Below are positions 1 through 8,300 of a stretch of DNA of 64,000 bases, one piece after another. The stretch lies in the NCBI GenBank assembly GCA_035315065.1, contig DATFYM010000146.1:8287-72286 (forward strand), read 5' to 3'. The position numbers and the translations under genes are program-made. Within the stretch, counting starts at the first letter, position 1. Each line of letters opens with the position of its first letter. This DNA comes from DATFYM01 sp035315065. Lineage in GTDB: Bacteria > Acidobacteriota > Terriglobia > UBA7540. Under the pieces are notes generated by a model. It was not told the origin of the DNA. It saw only the letters and a program-made list of their open reading frames with translations, and did not search any database.

Positions 1-72
1 TAACAGCACCATGCCGGCGGAGATCAGCTTCTTTGGTCGAGGATTCATGGTGTCAGCGTTTTTGTCACTCAT
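1..72 (-). CDS. N-terminus of an unidentified, probably membrane-anchored protein (cut by window edge)
   Basis: On the minus strand an ATG at 72 opens a frame to the window edge reading MSDKNADTMNPRPKKLISAG followed by MVLL. A GGGAG Shine-Dalgarno-like run lies about ten bases upstream. The short polar start, a basic KK pair and then a hydrophobic run look like the cytoplasmic tail and beginning of a signal anchor. Only 24 codons are visible, so the family cannot be named. A second in-frame ATG at codon 9 is possible. Confidence 0.45.
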   Translation of the reverse strand, partial: MSDKNADTMNPRPKKLISAGMVLL

Positions 73-256
73 TGGTTCTTCGCTCCCTAGGTGAGAGATG
101 TGGGTGTTCGTTCGATGCGGCTGAAATCCGGACATGGGCTACCTTCGCAGCGCCACGGATCATAGCATGCAGGCAACCTATCCGAAAGACAAAATGAAGG
201 ATTTGCGATCCAAACCAGGCGCTTTGTCCCTAATTCAAAAGGAAAACTCACTCGCT

Positions 257-697
257 TCAGGCAAGCGTCTCGGGATGGACTGCAGAGATGTCTTCGTAGC
301 GCGCGAAGTCCCGCACGTTGAACGTCAATATCCTCGTGATACCATACACGTTCATTGCCGCTACAATACGGGCATCATGGGTGTTCTTGCCACAAACGCG
401 GAACGTCGTAACCAGGCGCTCCCACTCCTCGAAAATCGAGGCTGCTTCAGGCAGCAAAGAAAACAGGCGCTTGAGAACGGTGAGTTCTCTTGTCGCCATT
501 TCCACCGTCATGCCGAGGCCGTTTTCGCTTGCGGGGCGAGTCGCCACGGCCCAGAACTCAATAAGGTTTTAAGCCGTTACGTTCAGCCTTTCGTTGCGGC
601 TGCGCAGGGCGCTGACGGCACGCTCGACCACGGCGCAATGCGGGTGATGCGGTTGCAATGAACGCAACAAGATATTGGTGTCGATTAAGATCGCCAT
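257..697 (-). pseudogene. VapC-type PIN-domain toxin, interrupted by an in-frame ochre codon
   Basis: The frame starts at ATG 697, directly after the antitoxin stop (TAA then ATG with no gap), and would give 146 residues, the usual VapC size. The start reads MAILIDTNILLRSLQP, with the first PIN aspartate at residue 6. Codon 43 (571-569) is TAA, followed without frame change by NLIEFWAVATRP. In PIN toxins the residue before NL.EFW is commonly glutamine, so CAA to TAA is the simplest explanation. The other acidic residues remain: E47 in NLIEFW, the Asp of THDARI and the Asp of FNVRDFARY. VapC proteins are Mg-dependent RNases that cut tRNA or rRNA. This copy is probably dead or makes only a fragment, unless the stop is read through. 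Confidence 0.8.
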
Positions 698-976
698 TTA
701 CTGGCCGCGTGTGCCGTAGATGAACTCTCGGCTGATGGCCTCATCGGAGAGCAAGGGTGTTGTCGTCGCGTGGCTGTGAACCCAAGCGTGAAACTCCCGC
801 AGCCACTGCTTCTCACTCATCGAGGCCGGTGAAGTAGTCCGGACACCATCGGCCTCCAAGCGTCGCCGGATGGTCTCCACTCCCACATCCACAACCTCAT
901 TAGCGGTCTTTATCAGACCTGCTTCGATTGCCTGCCCAATGACTTGCTCCTGCTCGCGCTTGAGGCGAATAGTCAT
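698..976 (-). CDS. VapB/ParD-like antitoxin of the broken vapBC pair
   Basis: A 92-residue protein starting MTIRLKREQEQVIGQAI. The start at 976 was chosen because AGGAGG lies eight bases upstream; a longer frame reaches 1003 but has no such signal. The N-terminal half (TIRLK...AIEAGLIKTANEVVDVG) looks like a short ribbon-helix-helix or VapB DNA-binding module. The C-terminal part (FHAWVHSHATTTPLLSDEAI) is the kind of tail that wraps a PIN toxin. It abuts the toxin frame, so the two would be translationally coupled. Expected role: bind the toxin and repress the operon. With the toxin interrupted it may now be a free-standing repressor. The family name is inferred from layout and length. Confidence 0.72.
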   Translation of the reverse strand: MTIRLKREQEQVIGQAIEAGLIKTANEVVDVGVETIRRRLEADGVRTTSPASMSEKQWLREFHAWVHSHATTTPLLSDEAISREFIYGTRGQ

Positions 977-1009
977 ATCGCGTCCCTCCTGCCGTTGTCG
1001 CAACTGTTC

Positions 1010-1537
1010 TCAGAATAAGGCGTCCTTGCCGTCCAGAATCTTCACCGCCTCCGCAACCGTGATCATCACCGTCAGCGGATCAACCGGCGAAGCGACAAAT
1101 CCGTAGCCCTCATAGAAGCGTCTTGCCGCTTCTGAAATCGCGTGAACTAGAATCGCGCGGATGCCGGCGATCGCCGCCGCCTGCACGGTACGCAATACGG
1201 CATCGCGCAGTAGTCCCGCGCCGACATGCCGTCCCTGAGAGGTTTTGTCAACGGCAAGCCGGCCTAGCACCATCACCGGCACGGGGTCTGGCATGTTCCG
1301 TCTGACGCGCCCTGGCGCTTCCGCGCGGGCGACAGCGCCAACCGCGAGGGTATAATAACCCACCACCCTGTTGCCCAAACACACCACGAATGTGCGTGAC
1401 GCCCCACTTGCTTCATTTTGCAGAGCGCGGCGGCGGAGCCACTCGTCCAGGACCGGTTCTCCGGAATCGAAGCCGGACAGGTCATGCTCCAATGACAGTT
1501 TTCCCGGCCGACTTATTTCATCAGGGCCGGCGCTCAT
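1010..1537 (-). CDS. GNAT-family acetyltransferase toxin (TacT-like)
   Basis: A 175-residue protein that overlaps the upstream DUF1778 antitoxin by four bases (ATGA at 1534-1537), which fixes the start; the open frame extends further but inside the antitoxin. Early residues HDLSGFDSGEPVLDEWLRRR match the 'F.cG...LD.WL' opening typical of type II GNAT toxins. VVGYYTLAVGAV is a core strand, LGRLAVDKTSQGRHVGAGLL carries the acetyl-CoA pyrophosphate loop (Q-G-R-x-V/I-G), and AARRFYEGYGFVASP is the C-terminal GNAT motif. Known members acetylate the amino group of charged tRNA and stop translation. A paralogous pair lies at 33333-34135. Confidence 0.88.
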   Translation of the reverse strand: MSAGPDEISRPGKLSLEHDLSGFDSGEPVLDEWLRRRALQNEASGASRTFVVCLGNRVVGYYTLAVGAVARAEAPGRVRRNMPDPVPVMVLGRLAVDKTSQGRHVGAGLLRDAVLRTVQAAAIAGIRAILVHAISEAARRFYEGYGFVASPVDPLTVMITVAEAVKILDGKDALF

Positions 1538-1827
1538 CGGTCCCACGGCGCCTCGGTCTGAAGCAGTCGCCGCAGTTTCGGATTGCTTGCCGGCGGATTG
1601 TCGAGCATGGCCGTGAAGCGCTTGAACGCGTCCCCGGAGAGGGCGAAGTACCGCCGATCCAGCAGCACTGCTTCGGCTTCCCGGCACGCTGTTTCCAGCA
1701 TGAAATCGGACCGGCTCCGGCCGAGCGCTTTCGCCCCCCGGTCAATCAGCGACTTTTGCCTCTGGCTGGCACGCAGGTTGATGGTTTCGCTCCGCGCCGT
1801 TGCGTTTTTCGTTCCTGTCTCGGCCAT
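1534..1827 (-). CDS. DUF1778-type antitoxin (TacA-like)
   Basis: A 97-residue protein with an N-terminal ribbon-helix-helix (SETINLRASQRQKSLIDRGA then LGRSRSDFMLETACREAE). It has the C-terminal toxin-binding tail pattern LSGDAFKRFTAMLDNPP..NPKL seen in DUF1778 antitoxins. GGGAGGCGGCG precedes the ATG at 1827. It is the first gene of a two-gene operon with the acetyltransferase toxin, to which it is coupled by a 4-bp overlap. Family members bind DNA as dimers and neutralise the toxin through the extended C-terminus. A promoter with good boxes lies just upstream (1854-1882). Confidence 0.88.
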   Translation of the reverse strand: MAETGTKNATARSETINLRASQRQKSLIDRGAKALGRSRSDFMLETACREAEAVLLDRRYFALSGDAFKRFTAMLDNPPASNPKLRRLLQTEAPWDR

Positions 1828-1853
1828 CGCCGCCTCCCTTCGAGCACACGAGC

Positions 1854-1882
1854 ACTATATCTGATTGTGCGCATGATGTAAA
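1854..1882 (-). promoter_or_regulatory. Sigma-70 type promoter of the tacAT operon
   Basis: Reading the minus strand, TTTACA (1882-1877) and TATAGT (1859-1854) are separated by exactly 17 bp, each one base from consensus. The predicted transcript starts about 20 bases before the antitoxin ATG. An imperfect dyad around TGCGCA lies between the boxes and could be the autoregulatory operator; this last point is inference. Confidence 0.6.
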
Positions 1883-1988
1883 TACAATACTCACTGCCCC
1901 CGTGGTTCCTGCGCGTTCGGCCCTAATCGGCCGGACCGCCGGGCGAGGGCGCACTCCGAGATGATCGTCTCGCTTTCAACCAACTGCG

Positions 1989-3377
1989 CTATCCGCTCGT
2001 TACTTCCCCATGCGCAGAAGGCTGGGCTCGCATCTCCAGAACCGGCTCCGTGGTCGGAGCTTTTTCCGGCGCCACATCCACGACCCGTTTCATCAGGAGT
2101 GCTGCCACAATCATGAAGAACCCTCCGGCAACCACGGCAGCCAGTCGATCATTGTGGAAAAGGTGCAGCATGATCCAGCCGAAGAAGAGGGAAGCGGTGA
2201 TCTCGGGAATGGTGATGAAAAAGTTGAAAATGCCCATGTAGACGCCGGTCTTCTCGGCCGGCAGCGAGCCGGCGAGAATAGCATAGGGCATGGCCAGGAC
2301 ACTCGCCCAGGCGATGCCCACTCCAGTCATCGAGAGCAGCAACAGCGCCTTGTCGTGGATCAACGCCACCGATAGAAGTCCCGCCGCGCCGCACAGCAGA
2401 CAGACGCTGTGCGTCAGCTTTCGGCCCAGGGACCGCGCCAGGGCGGGCAAGACAAAGGAGAAGGCAAAGCAAACCGCGGAATACACCCCAAAACAGATGC
2501 CTGCCCATTCCACGCCCCGGGTATAAATGGGCGACGTCTCGTCCGGAGCGCCAAAGACGTTGTGGGCCACCGCGACCGGGAAATAGAGCCACATGCAGAA
2601 AAGCCCCAGCCAGGTGAAGAGTTGCACCCACGCCAATTGCTTCATGGTCTGCGGCATGCCGCCAATCGAGTGGAAGATCTCAGCCGCGTTGCTCAGCAGG
2701 CCGGACTTCGCCGTTTTCATCCTGGCAAAAGCTTCCGGATCGTCGGGCGGGTATTCCTTCGTGCTGGCGATGGTCCAGACCACGGCGCCAAAGAAGGCCG
2801 CAGCTCCAACATAAAATGAGAGTCTCACCGTCAGCGGAATGGTGTGACCGTTGGCCTGAGCGTTCGCAACGTGGAAAAAATTGGTCATCATCCAGGGCAG
2901 GGCCGAGGCGACCACCGCTCCGAGCCCGATGAAGAGGCTTTGCATGGCGAAGCCTCGGGTGCGTTGCTCCTCCGGGAGAAGGTCCGCCACAAAGGCACGG
3001 AAGGGCTCCATGCTGATGTTGATGGATGCGTCCATGATCCAGAGCAGCCCGGCGGCCATCCAGAGGGCGGAGCACCTCGGCATCAGGATCAGAGCCGTCG
3101 AGGCCAAGATTGCGCCCATCAGGAAATAAGGACGGCGGCGGCCCATCCGGTTCCAGGTGCGGTCGCTCATTTGCCCGATGATGGGCTGGACAATCAGACC
3201 GGTGAGGGGCGCCGCCAGCCACAGGATGGGGATCTGGTCGGGGCGGGCGCCGAGGTATTCGTAAATGGCGCTCATGTTCGCCATTTGGAGGCCCCAGCCA
3301 AACTGAATGCCGAGAAACCCGAAACTCATGTTCCAGATCTGCCAGAAACTCAATCGAGGCTTTTCCATTGCATTCAC
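1989..3377 (-). CDS. MFS sugar transporter, SLC45-like
   Basis: A 462-residue integral membrane protein with about 12 hydrophobic segments. The region PLTGLIVQPIIGQMSDRTW followed by GRRRPYFLMGA is the conserved loop 2-3 motif of the SLC45/plant-sucrose-transporter branch of the major facilitator superfamily. PFRAFVADLLPEEQRTRGFA is the equivalent cytoplasmic loop 4-5. Such proteins import maltose, sucrose or related disaccharides with protons. It lies downstream of malQ on the same strand, 130 bp away, so a role in maltodextrin or glucan use is likely. The first start is GTG at 3377; ATG at 3368 is equally plausible, as neither has a clear ribosome-binding site. The substrate is not shown by sequence. 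Confidence 0.85.
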   Translation of the reverse strand: MNAMEKPRLSFWQIWNMSFGFLGIQFGWGLQMANMSAIYEYLGARPDQIPILWLAAPLTGLIVQPIIGQMSDRTWNRMGRRRPYFLMGAILASTALILMPRCSALWMAAGLLWIMDASINISMEPFRAFVADLLPEEQRTRGFAMQSLFIGLGAVVASALPWMMTNFFHVANAQANGHTIPLTVRLSFYVGAAAFFGAVVWTIASTKEYPPDDPEAFARMKTAKSGLLSNAAEIFHSIGGMPQTMKQLAWVQLFTWLGLFCMWLYFPVAVAHNVFGAPDETSPIYTRGVEWAGICFGVYSAVCFAFSFVLPALARSLGRKLTHSVCLLCGAAGLLSVALIHDKALLLLSMTGVGIAWASVLAMPYAILAGSLPAEKTGVYMGIFNFFITIPEITASLFFGWIMLHLFHNDRLAAVVAGGFFMIVAALLMKRVVDVAPEKAPTTEPVLEMRAQPSAHGEVTSG

Positions 3378-3407
3378 CGATGCGGCTCTGCCGCCCTGCT
3401 ATCCGAA

Positions 3408-3496
3408 TTGAGTCATTGATTCATTGGGCCATTGCGCCATTGAAGAGACTCGCCTTTTTTCAATGGCTCAATGATTCAATGGCGCAATGACTCAAT
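3408..3496. repeat. Intergenic word-repeat hairpin (CATTGA word)
   Basis: Left arm 3408-3444 and right arm 3461-3495 are near-perfect reverse complements, and each arm is itself four or five imperfect copies of a 7-9 base word (ATTGAGTC, ATTGATTC, ATTGGGCC). The loop is 16 bases, ending in a T run. It sits between malQ and the transporter on the same strand. It may attenuate or process the transcript. The same word is used at 13956, 49957 and 63317. Confidence 0.85.
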
Positions 3497-3506
3497 CCCC
3501 CAAAAA

Positions 3507-5039
3507 TTAGGCTCGGTCATAAACAACCGTCAGCTCTCGCAGTCGCTCGCCGATCTCGGGCGCCAGTTGATCGGCAGTGAATCGCCAGCGCCAGTTTCCG
3601 CTGCGCGAGGCCGGCAGGTTCATGCGCGCTTCGCTGCCCAGCCCAAGAACATCCTGCAAGGGAGTGATGACGACATCGGCGACGGAAGCCAGGAGGCAAC
3701 GGATAAACGACCAGTTGATTTCCCGGCCGTCCGTTCCCAGGTACTTGAGCGTGAACTCTCTTTCGAGCCTGATGTTCTCCAGTGTACGCGTGCTGTCGCC
3801 GGCGCCGCTGGCGGTCCACCAGCCCACCGTCGTATCGTTGTCGTGCGTTCCCGTATAAACCACAAAGTGGCGCTGGTAGTTGTGGGGCTTGAACTCGGGC
3901 GCCTGGGGGTCCACGCCAAAGGCAAACTGAAGAATCCCCATGCCGGGGAAACCGAACCGTTCGCGTAGCGCCTCCACCTCGGGCGTTATCACGCCGAGCG
4001 TCTCGGCAACAATCGGCAGGTCGCCGAGCGCCTTCTGGACCGCCTCCAGCATCTGCCCCCCTGGCGCCTTCACCCACCGGCCGTTGATCGCAGTCTGCTC
4101 GCCGCCGGGGACCTCCCAGTAGGCTTCAAAACCCCGGAAGTGATCGAGACGGATCATATCCACCAACTCCAGCGCCGATCGAGAGCGGTCGATCCACCAC
4201 GAATATCCCGTCGCGGCCATCGCTTCCCAGCGATAGAGCGGATTGCCCCACAATTGCCCGGTGGCGCTGAAGTAATCGGGCGGAACGCCGGCCTGTACGG
4301 ACGGATTGCCATCGGCATCGAGGTGGAACAACTCGGGGCGAGCCCAGACATCGGCGCTATCGTGGGCGACGAAGATCGGGATGTCGCCCATCACCTGGAT
4401 CCCGTGCTGGTGACAGTAGGCCTTGAGGGCCGACCACTGTTGGAAGAACTGATACTGGCCGTATTTCTGGGCCTCCACCTCGCCGGCCAGGCGTTCCCTC
4501 CAACGTGCCAGCGCTTCGGGCTGGCGGGCGGCGATATCGCGCTCCCACTTATTCCATACCGCCTCCCCGCCATGCGCTTCCTTCAAGGCCATAAACAACG
4601 CGTAGTTCTCCAGCCAGGAAGTGTGTTTCCGGCAGAAGGTGTCATAATCCTCGCGCCGCGCCGCCGAAGCGTGGGCCCGGAAGTTTTCCGCCGCCTTCTT
4701 CAGCAGAGGAAGCTTGTGCTGGATCACCCAGCCGAAGTCCGCCTGCCGCTCGGAAAAGTGCGGCGGATTCACAGCCAAGTCGTCGGGTGTGAGGTCGCCT
4801 TCTTCCACCAGTTTTTCCAGGCTCACCAGCAACGGATTCCCGGCAAACGCGGAGAAGCACTGATAGGGCGAGTCGCCGTAACCGGTGGGGCCCAAGGGCA
4901 GCACTTGCCAGATCCGCTGCGCCGCGCGAGCGAGAAAATCCGCGAACCGATAGGCTTCAGCGCCGAGATCGCCGACGCCAAACCTTCCCGGCAGCGACGT
5001 CGGATGCAGTAGAATTCCACTGGAGCGCGCAAATTTCAT
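3507..5039 (-). CDS. malQ: 4-alpha-glucanotransferase (amylomaltase, GH77)
   Basis: A 510-residue cytoplasmic enzyme of normal GH77 length (bacterial short form). It starts with SSGILLHPTSLPGRFGVGDL, the hallmark opening of the family, followed by LPLGPTGYGDSPYQ. Catalytic residues are visible: nucleophile D299 in MIRLDHFRGFEAYWEVPGG, acid/base E346 in PIVAETLGVI, and transition-state Asp at about 400 in TGTHDNDTTVGWW. It transfers alpha-1,4-glucan segments between maltodextrins, releasing glucose for metabolism. AGGA lies eight bases before the ATG. The downstream SLC45-like transporter on the same strand suggests a small maltodextrin or glycogen-use unit. Confidence 0.96.
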   Translation of the reverse strand: MKFARSSGILLHPTSLPGRFGVGDLGAEAYRFADFLARAAQRIWQVLPLGPTGYGDSPYQCFSAFAGNPLLVSLEKLVEEGDLTPDDLAVNPPHFSERQADFGWVIQHKLPLLKKAAENFRAHASAARREDYDTFCRKHTSWLENYALFMALKEAHGGEAVWNKWERDIAARQPEALARWRERLAGEVEAQKYGQYQFFQQWSALKAYCHQHGIQVMGDIPIFVAHDSADVWARPELFHLDADGNPSVQAGVPPDYFSATGQLWGNPLYRWEAMAATGYSWWIDRSRSALELVDMIRLDHFRGFEAYWEVPGGEQTAINGRWVKAPGGQMLEAVQKALGDLPIVAETLGVITPEVEALRERFGFPGMGILQFAFGVDPQAPEFKPHNYQRHFVVYTGTHDNDTTVGWWTASGAGDSTRTLENIRLEREFTLKYLGTDGREINWSFIRCLLASVADVVITPLQDVLGLGSEARMNLPASRSGNWRWRFTADQLAPEIGERLRELTVVYDRA

Positions 5040-5354
5040 GCCCTGATCCTAACATGTTTCGCTAAGCTAGACTGTACGCAGTCGTCAGTGACATGGGTCC
5101 TCAGTTCTTACTTTTCGGCTGTAAGTGAGCACGCCCGAGCCGTAATGATCGGGGGTTAGCCTTAGAACTCCGGGACTGATGACTCAGAAGGTGAGGAGTA
5201 ATTGTGAATGGGCTGTCAACACAGAGACACAGAGGCACAGAGGAGATGGGAAACTCCGAGAAACAACCGACATCTTCATATGTTCTTCTCTCCCTTCCTC
5301 TGTGTCTCTGTGCCTCTGTGTTCCAATCACACTAACGATCGAGGAAGCGGGAAT
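5040..5354. other. Intergenic region with a CACAGAGGC-word hairpin at 5219-5323
   Basis: There is no gene in these 315 bases. Arms at about 5219-5248 (copies of ACACAGAGAC/ACAGAGGC) and 5296-5323 (the reverse complement) frame a 47-base loop. The same word recurs at 9551, 19275 and 19390. The remaining sequence upstream of malQ must contain its promoter, but no convincing boxes were picked. Confidence 0.7.
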
Positions 5355-8300
5355 CTATACTGAGGGCGTCAGCGCCGCAGGGCTGAGGCCCAACTTCTCG
5401 GGAGTCACTTCTTCCGGCCGGGGTTGCTGGAGCGAGCAGTTTTTGATGGCTTCCATGAGTTCCTGGAGCTTGATTGGCTTGGGGACGTAGCCGTCCATCC
5501 CGGCCGCCAGGCAGCGCTCGCGGTCGCCTTGCATGGCGTGGGCGGTCATGGCGATGATGGGCACGTGCGTCGCAGTGAGCTTTTCGCTCTCGCGGATCGC
5601 CGCCGCGGCTTCGAAGCCGTCCATTTCCGGCATCTGGATGTCCATAAGGACCAGGTCGAAGCCCTGCTTTTCGAGTTGCTCCAGCGCCTCACGTCCATTG
5701 CCCGCGATGCTCACGTGATGCCCCTGCTTCTCCAGCAGGCGTGCCGCCAGTTTCTGGTTCACCAGGTTGTCTTCGGCCAGCAGTATGCGTAGGCGTTTCT
5801 CGTCACGCAAGGAGTGGCGAGTCACCAGCGCCGGTTTTGCCTCCCCGTGCTTCGAGCCGATTACGCACAGGATGGCATCCCGCAATTCCGATTGGCCGAC
5901 CGGCTTGATGAGATAGCCTTCCAGCCCCACTTCGCGGCAGCGCGCCGCGTCGCCGCGTTGCCCGGCTGAGGTCAACATCATGATGGAGGCCGAAAGCCCG
6001 GGATTTCTGCGGATCTCGTCGGCCAGCTCAAATCCGTCCATCCCCGGCATGTCGGCATCGGTCAGGACCAGCCGAAATGGCTCGCCGGCGGCGCGTGCCC
6101 GTGCCAATTTTCCCAAGGCCTCGGCGCCACTGCTGGCTAGCGTCGGCTCCATACCCCAGCCGGCGAGCAGGCCACCGAGAAGGCGGCGATTGGTGTCGTT
6201 ATCGTCTACCACCAGAACGCGCATGCCCGTTAGTTGGACCGCTTCCCGGGGCCCCGCAGCGGCTGTGGCTTGGGAGACGCCGAAGTATGCCGTGAAGTGG
6301 AAGGTGCTGCCCTGGCCGGGAATGCTCTCCACCCAGATACGGCCCCCCATCATCTCCACTAGCCGACGCGAAATGGTCAGTCCCAGACCCGTCCCCCCAA
6401 AGCGCCGGGCAGTGGAGCCGTCCGCCTGCGTAAACGCCTCAAAGATGCGTGCCTGCTTGTCGGGAGGAATGCCCACGCCGGTGTCCTGCACACTAAAGTG
6501 GAGGCACGTGGCGCCTTCTTTGTCGGACTCCCGCTGGACTTTCAGGTTGATCTCGCCTCTTTCGGTGAATTTCAGTGAGTTGCCCAGCAGATTGATCAGG
6601 ATCTGGCGCAAGCGGCTGGGGTCGCCCGCGAAATCCTCGGGCACGTCGGAGTCGATGTTGCAGTTTAACTCCAGCCCTTTCCGGTGGGCGCGCACGGCGA
6701 ACGTCTTCAGGGTCGGCTCGATGCTGCCTCGCAGGTTGAAATCAATGGTTTCCAGCTCGAGCTTGCCGGCCTCAATCTTGGAGAAGTCAAGGATGTCGTT
6801 GATGACGGTGAGCAGGGAATCAGCGGAAGCTCTCACCATGGTGGCGTAGTCGCGCTGCTCCGCGTTCAGTTCCGTTTCGAGAAGGAGGTCCGCCATTCCC
6901 AGGACGCCGTTCATAGGGGTGCGAATCTCGTGACTCATGTTGGCCAGAAACTCGCTCTTGGCCCGGTTGGCCGCGTCGGCGCGCAACGTTTCCTGTTCTG
7001 CGCGGGCCTTCTCCTGCTCCACGTGGGCCTTTTCCTGCGCTAACTCAGCGGTGCGGGCCGTGACCGCTTCCTCAAGCGACCGTTGAATCTGCTTTTGCCG
7101 CAGGCTCCGTTGACGCAAGAGCAGGACCACGATCGCCGGCGGCGTCAATACCAGCAAGACCAGGAACCACGACGTGCGCCACCAGGGTGCCCGAATCCGA
7201 AACCGCAGGAGCGCCGGGCGGCTCCACACTCCCGGCTCCACTTCACCCTGCACCTCGAACCTATAGGAACCCGCGGGAAGCTCAGCAAAGCGAACCTCGC
7301 GAGCTTGCGTCTGTGTCCACGGGTCGCTGTCAGTTCCGATCCGGTAGCGAAAGGTTGGGTTATTCCGGCGATAGGACAGCATGGTGAACCGGAGTCCCAA
7401 CGAATGGGTCGAGGAATCGAAATCCCTATCCTGGGTGGCCAGATCGTTGCGGAGTACCAATGTGATCAGGGTTGCCGGTTGAATGGGCTCCGGTTGGACG
7501 ACCGGATGAAACCGCGACAAGCCGGCGCTGGTTCCGACCCACACGGTCCCATCGGCCTCCGCCAGATAAGCGTGCGCGTTGCAGTCATCCCAGATCAAGC
7601 CATCGGACGTGTCATAGTGTGTCCAGTGACCGCCCTCGTACACGGCGACGCCGCTATCGGTAGCCAACCAGTGCCGGTGGCGGGCGTCAAGGAACTGCGA
7701 GTAGACGACATTGCTGGGAAGGCCATCGTCCACCGTAAAGTGCTGTAACCGAGCTTTCCCTCCCGGGAAGTCGACTTGCGTGATCCCGGTAGAAGAGAAA
7801 TAGTCGATCCACAGGGCCCCATCAGGACTGATCACGACCGATTGAACCCAATTATCCTTCAGCCCATCGGCTTCGGTCAGCAGCCGGCGCATTACCCCTT
7901 GCTGGATGTAAAGCCCCTTCTTGCTGGCGACGAATAAGCTGTCCCCAGTAGTTCTGACATCTTCTACGCGTGCGCCATCAACAGGAAGAGGCACAGATTC
8001 GAGTTTCGCTCCGCCGGGCGCGAGTCGCATGACGCCGCGCGTTGTCGCCACCCAAATCGCGCCCGAGGGGTCGCGGTGAATATCTGAGATCGCGAATTGG
8101 GGAACGGGGTGGGAGGGGGGGTAGAGCACCTTCCGATGGGTTTGGGGGTAATACCGCAGCAGGCCAGGGATCGGGTTTTGAAACGTTCCGACCCAGAGCG
8201 AGCCATCCGTTTCCGCAGCCAGTCCATACACGGTGAGCTTGCCCACCGCATCCGTGCGATGAAATCGCCATCGGCCGCTCTTTTGGGTGCCCTGGAAAAG

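Noticed and set aside
569..571. In-frame TAA in vapC as a recoded amino acid
   Set aside because: Sec uses TGA and Pyl uses TAG; TAA recoding is not known in these bacteria, and no SECIS-like structure follows.
1951..1998. Minus-strand sequence resembling a tRNA 5' half (GCGCAGTTGGTTGAAAGCG)
   Set aside because: The D-arm resembles a tRNA but no anticodon loop of seven bases, no T-arm (GGTTCRA) and no acceptor partner follow; its start also overlaps the last codons of the transporter gene. It may be chance or a very old remnant.
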